From: a bacterium
GTDB lineage: Bacteria > Bdellovibrionota_C > UBA2361 > SZUA-149
Length of the DNA: 6,199 nucleotides
Direction of reading: 5' to 3'
NCBI GenBank assembly: GCA_003230795.1
Contig: QIGM01000318.1
Span: 1 to 6,199 of the forward strand
The notes beneath the pieces were generated by a model, which ran no database searches, was not told where the DNA came from, and saw only the letters and a list, made by a program, of their open reading frames with translations. This document shows, in pieces, positions 5,374-6,199 of this stretch. Made by a program: the position numbers and the translations under genes. The first letter of the stretch is position 1; every line of letters starts with the position of its first letter.

Positions 5374-5715
5374 TCAGTAGTCTGAGTCTGAGTCTGAATA
5401 CAATTCGAGTAACCTTCGCAGTCTCGCTTCTCCTCTTTCGGCGCTTTCTTTATAGTCTTCACTTAAAAGGGGATTCTCGATACAGGCTAGGTGACAGCGC
5501 CAGTTCCAGGAAATCTTTCGCTCCAGACTCCTTATCGAACGTTTTTCATCTTGCGATCTAGCCCATTCATCGAACTCACCAACTCGCCAACGAATAGACA
5601 GCACCAGTTCATCGCTCTTCTCGTAGGCCCATCCAAAAAAGGCAAAGCTTAGGTAGATTGGCTTTAGAACCAACAGGGGGATGTGCCATTCTTGCTCCAT
5701 AAATCCATTGTTCAT
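5374..5715 (-). CDS. Hypothetical 113-residue protein with an Asp-Ser tail
   Basis: I do not recognise this protein. It begins MNNGFMEQEWHIPLLVLKPI and has a hydrophobic, aromatic stretch (IPLLVLKPIYLSFAFFGWAY, residues about 12-31), then a charged, tryptophan-bearing helical middle (WRVGEFDEWARSQDEKRSIR) and a C-terminal helix (GEARLRRLLELY). It ends SDSDSDY, encoded by three exact copies of a hexamer (5380-5397). It could be a peripheral membrane or soluble helical protein; one hydrophobic stretch is not decisive. ATG 5715 is chosen because GGAG lies 6 nt upstream; the TTG at 5727 would use the SD itself as coding sequence. No partner gene is adjacent. The ORF is real-looking in composition and start signal but has no family evidence. 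Confidence 0.52.
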   Translation of the reverse strand: MNNGFMEQEWHIPLLVLKPIYLSFAFFGWAYEKSDELVLSIRWRVGEFDEWARSQDEKRSIRSLERKISWNWRCHLACIENPLLSEDYKESAERGEARLRRLLELYSDSDSDY

Positions 5716-6007
5716 TCGAAACTCCAAAAAGCAGTAGAGGGACGTAGTACGGAAAAACCATCTTCTTTCTAGACACGTAGCCTAGGCAAGCTGAGTCGTT
5801 ACTAGCTCGTCTAGGCCTCATGTTTTAGCGATCTACTCAGACGCAATAGATGATAAGGAACTGAAAGACGGATAATACCCTAAACCCTTAAGACTATCAA
5901 TTTGCTGCGACAATTAGCGGCATGCTTGGGCCATTGAGAATGCAAACTATTTGAACAATATCGACATGATGCCCAGTAAGTAACTAATACTACTAAACTT
6001 TCCCAAC
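5716..6007. other. Gene-free stretch
   Basis: Both strands are broken by frequent stops in this stretch of nearly 300 bp. One minus-strand frame overlapping the start of the 113-residue gene can be read (from about 5821) but has no ribosome site and lies mostly inside that gene. I see no convincing promoter; the promoter of the 113-residue gene should lie here. Short palindromes around CCTAGG (near 5780) are not clearly structured. Confidence 0.5.
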
Positions 6008-6031
6008 GCCCGATAAGAAGGCTTATCGGGC
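6008..6031 (-). terminator. Strong hairpin at the end of the right-edge gene
   Basis: GCCCGATAAG (6008-6017) and CTTATCGGGC (6022-6031) form a perfect 10-bp stem with a 4-nt loop (AAGG). It starts 2 bp beyond the stop codon of the partial minus-strand gene at the window edge. No T-tract follows on the minus strand, so it is a strong stem but an atypical Rho-independent terminator. Confidence 0.65.
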
Positions 6032-6033
6032 AA

Positions 6034-6199
6034 TTACTTTATATACCAAGCATTTGCTTCAGTAGCCAAGCTGCTCAGTTCGAAAGACACTCGCCGCAGA
6101 TTAGTAAGAAACTTTTGGGGATTTTTCTCGAACATGTAAGAAAGTAATTCTTTCGACCAATACAACTCAAAGGCTGGTCTTGAGAAAAGCGAACTCACC
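6034..6199 (-). CDS. C-terminal end of an unrecognised protein, cut by window edge
   Basis: A minus-strand frame is open from the right edge to a TAA at 6034-6036. It gives 54 residues: SSLFSRPAFELYWSKELLSY, then MFEKNPQKFLTNLRRVSFEL and SSLATEANAWYIK. A perfect 10-bp hairpin directly after the stop supports its being the end of a real gene. The segment looks helical and charged and has no motif I can name. A GTG lies at the very edge (6196-6198), so a short complete ORF cannot be excluded, but no upstream sequence is available to judge. Confidence 0.48.
   Translation of the reverse strand, partial: VSSLFSRPAFELYWSKELLSYMFEKNPQKFLTNLRRVSFELSSLATEANAWYIK

Noticed and set aside
5324..5773. TTCTTTCTAGA at 5324-5334 and 5763-5773 as direct repeats flanking the 113-residue gene
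   Set aside because: An 11-bp repeat is expected by chance a few times in a window this size, and no further similarity surrounds it.
5609..5821. 70-residue minus-strand frame overlapping the start of the 113-residue gene
   Set aside because: No ribosome site and mostly overlapping a better-supported frame.
6034..6199. Resemblance of WSKEL and KNPQ in the right-edge protein to the same words in the Phd-like protein
   Set aside because: The words sit at different spacing, neighbouring residues do not match, and codons differ, so coincidence is likely.

Overview
The window is a piece of an environmental bacterial chromosome. It looks Gram-negative: a multi-PAS sensor kinase, a secreted FG-GAP propeller protein and a VirB2/TrbC-like pilin candidate occur together, with moderate base composition and good Shine-Dalgarno sites. 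I cannot assign a genus. The gene mix would fit a free-living deltaproteobacterial-type lineage, but that is a guess. No rRNA, tRNA, CRISPR array or complete transposase was seen.

Layout. (1) Positions 1-1779, plus strand: the 3' part of a PAS-PAS-PAS-HisKA-HATPase histidine kinase whose start lies off the left edge. (2) Positions 1844-2212, minus strand: a small two-helix membrane protein with a long signal peptide, resembling conjugative-type pilins but without any secretion-system neighbours. (3) Positions 2353-3741, minus strand: a secreted FG-GAP/VCBS beta-propeller protein with a four-cysteine C-terminal region, ending in a textbook intrinsic terminator. (4) Positions 3835-3984: a possible 49-residue ORF with a strong ribosome binding site. 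(5) Positions 4093-4609, minus strand: a DUF433/DUF5615 toxin-antitoxin pair. The toxin is broken by one extra base, and the antitoxin frame runs into the toxin start without a stop codon. (6) Positions 4664-5224: a roughly 560-bp unit bounded by inverted copies of a 17-bp motif, each with a short tandem array on its outer side. It contains a lone Phd/YefM-like antitoxin gene with a palindrome just upstream and a hairpin just downstream. (7) Positions 5287-5715: a long imperfect hairpin followed by a gene for an unrecognised 113-residue protein. (8) Positions 6008-6199: a strong hairpin and the 3' end of an unrecognised minus-strand gene that leaves the window.

The genes do not form one pathway. 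The left half is ordinary signalling and surface-protein content. The right half (about 4.1-6.0 kb) is accessory DNA, with two toxin-antitoxin remnants next to each other, repeats, hairpins and sparse coding. The most interesting point is the inverted-repeat unit around the orphan antitoxin. Its left tandem array also appears to supply the -35 box of the neighbouring DUF433 promoter. The next is the decayed, or possibly fused, DUF433-DUF5615 module.
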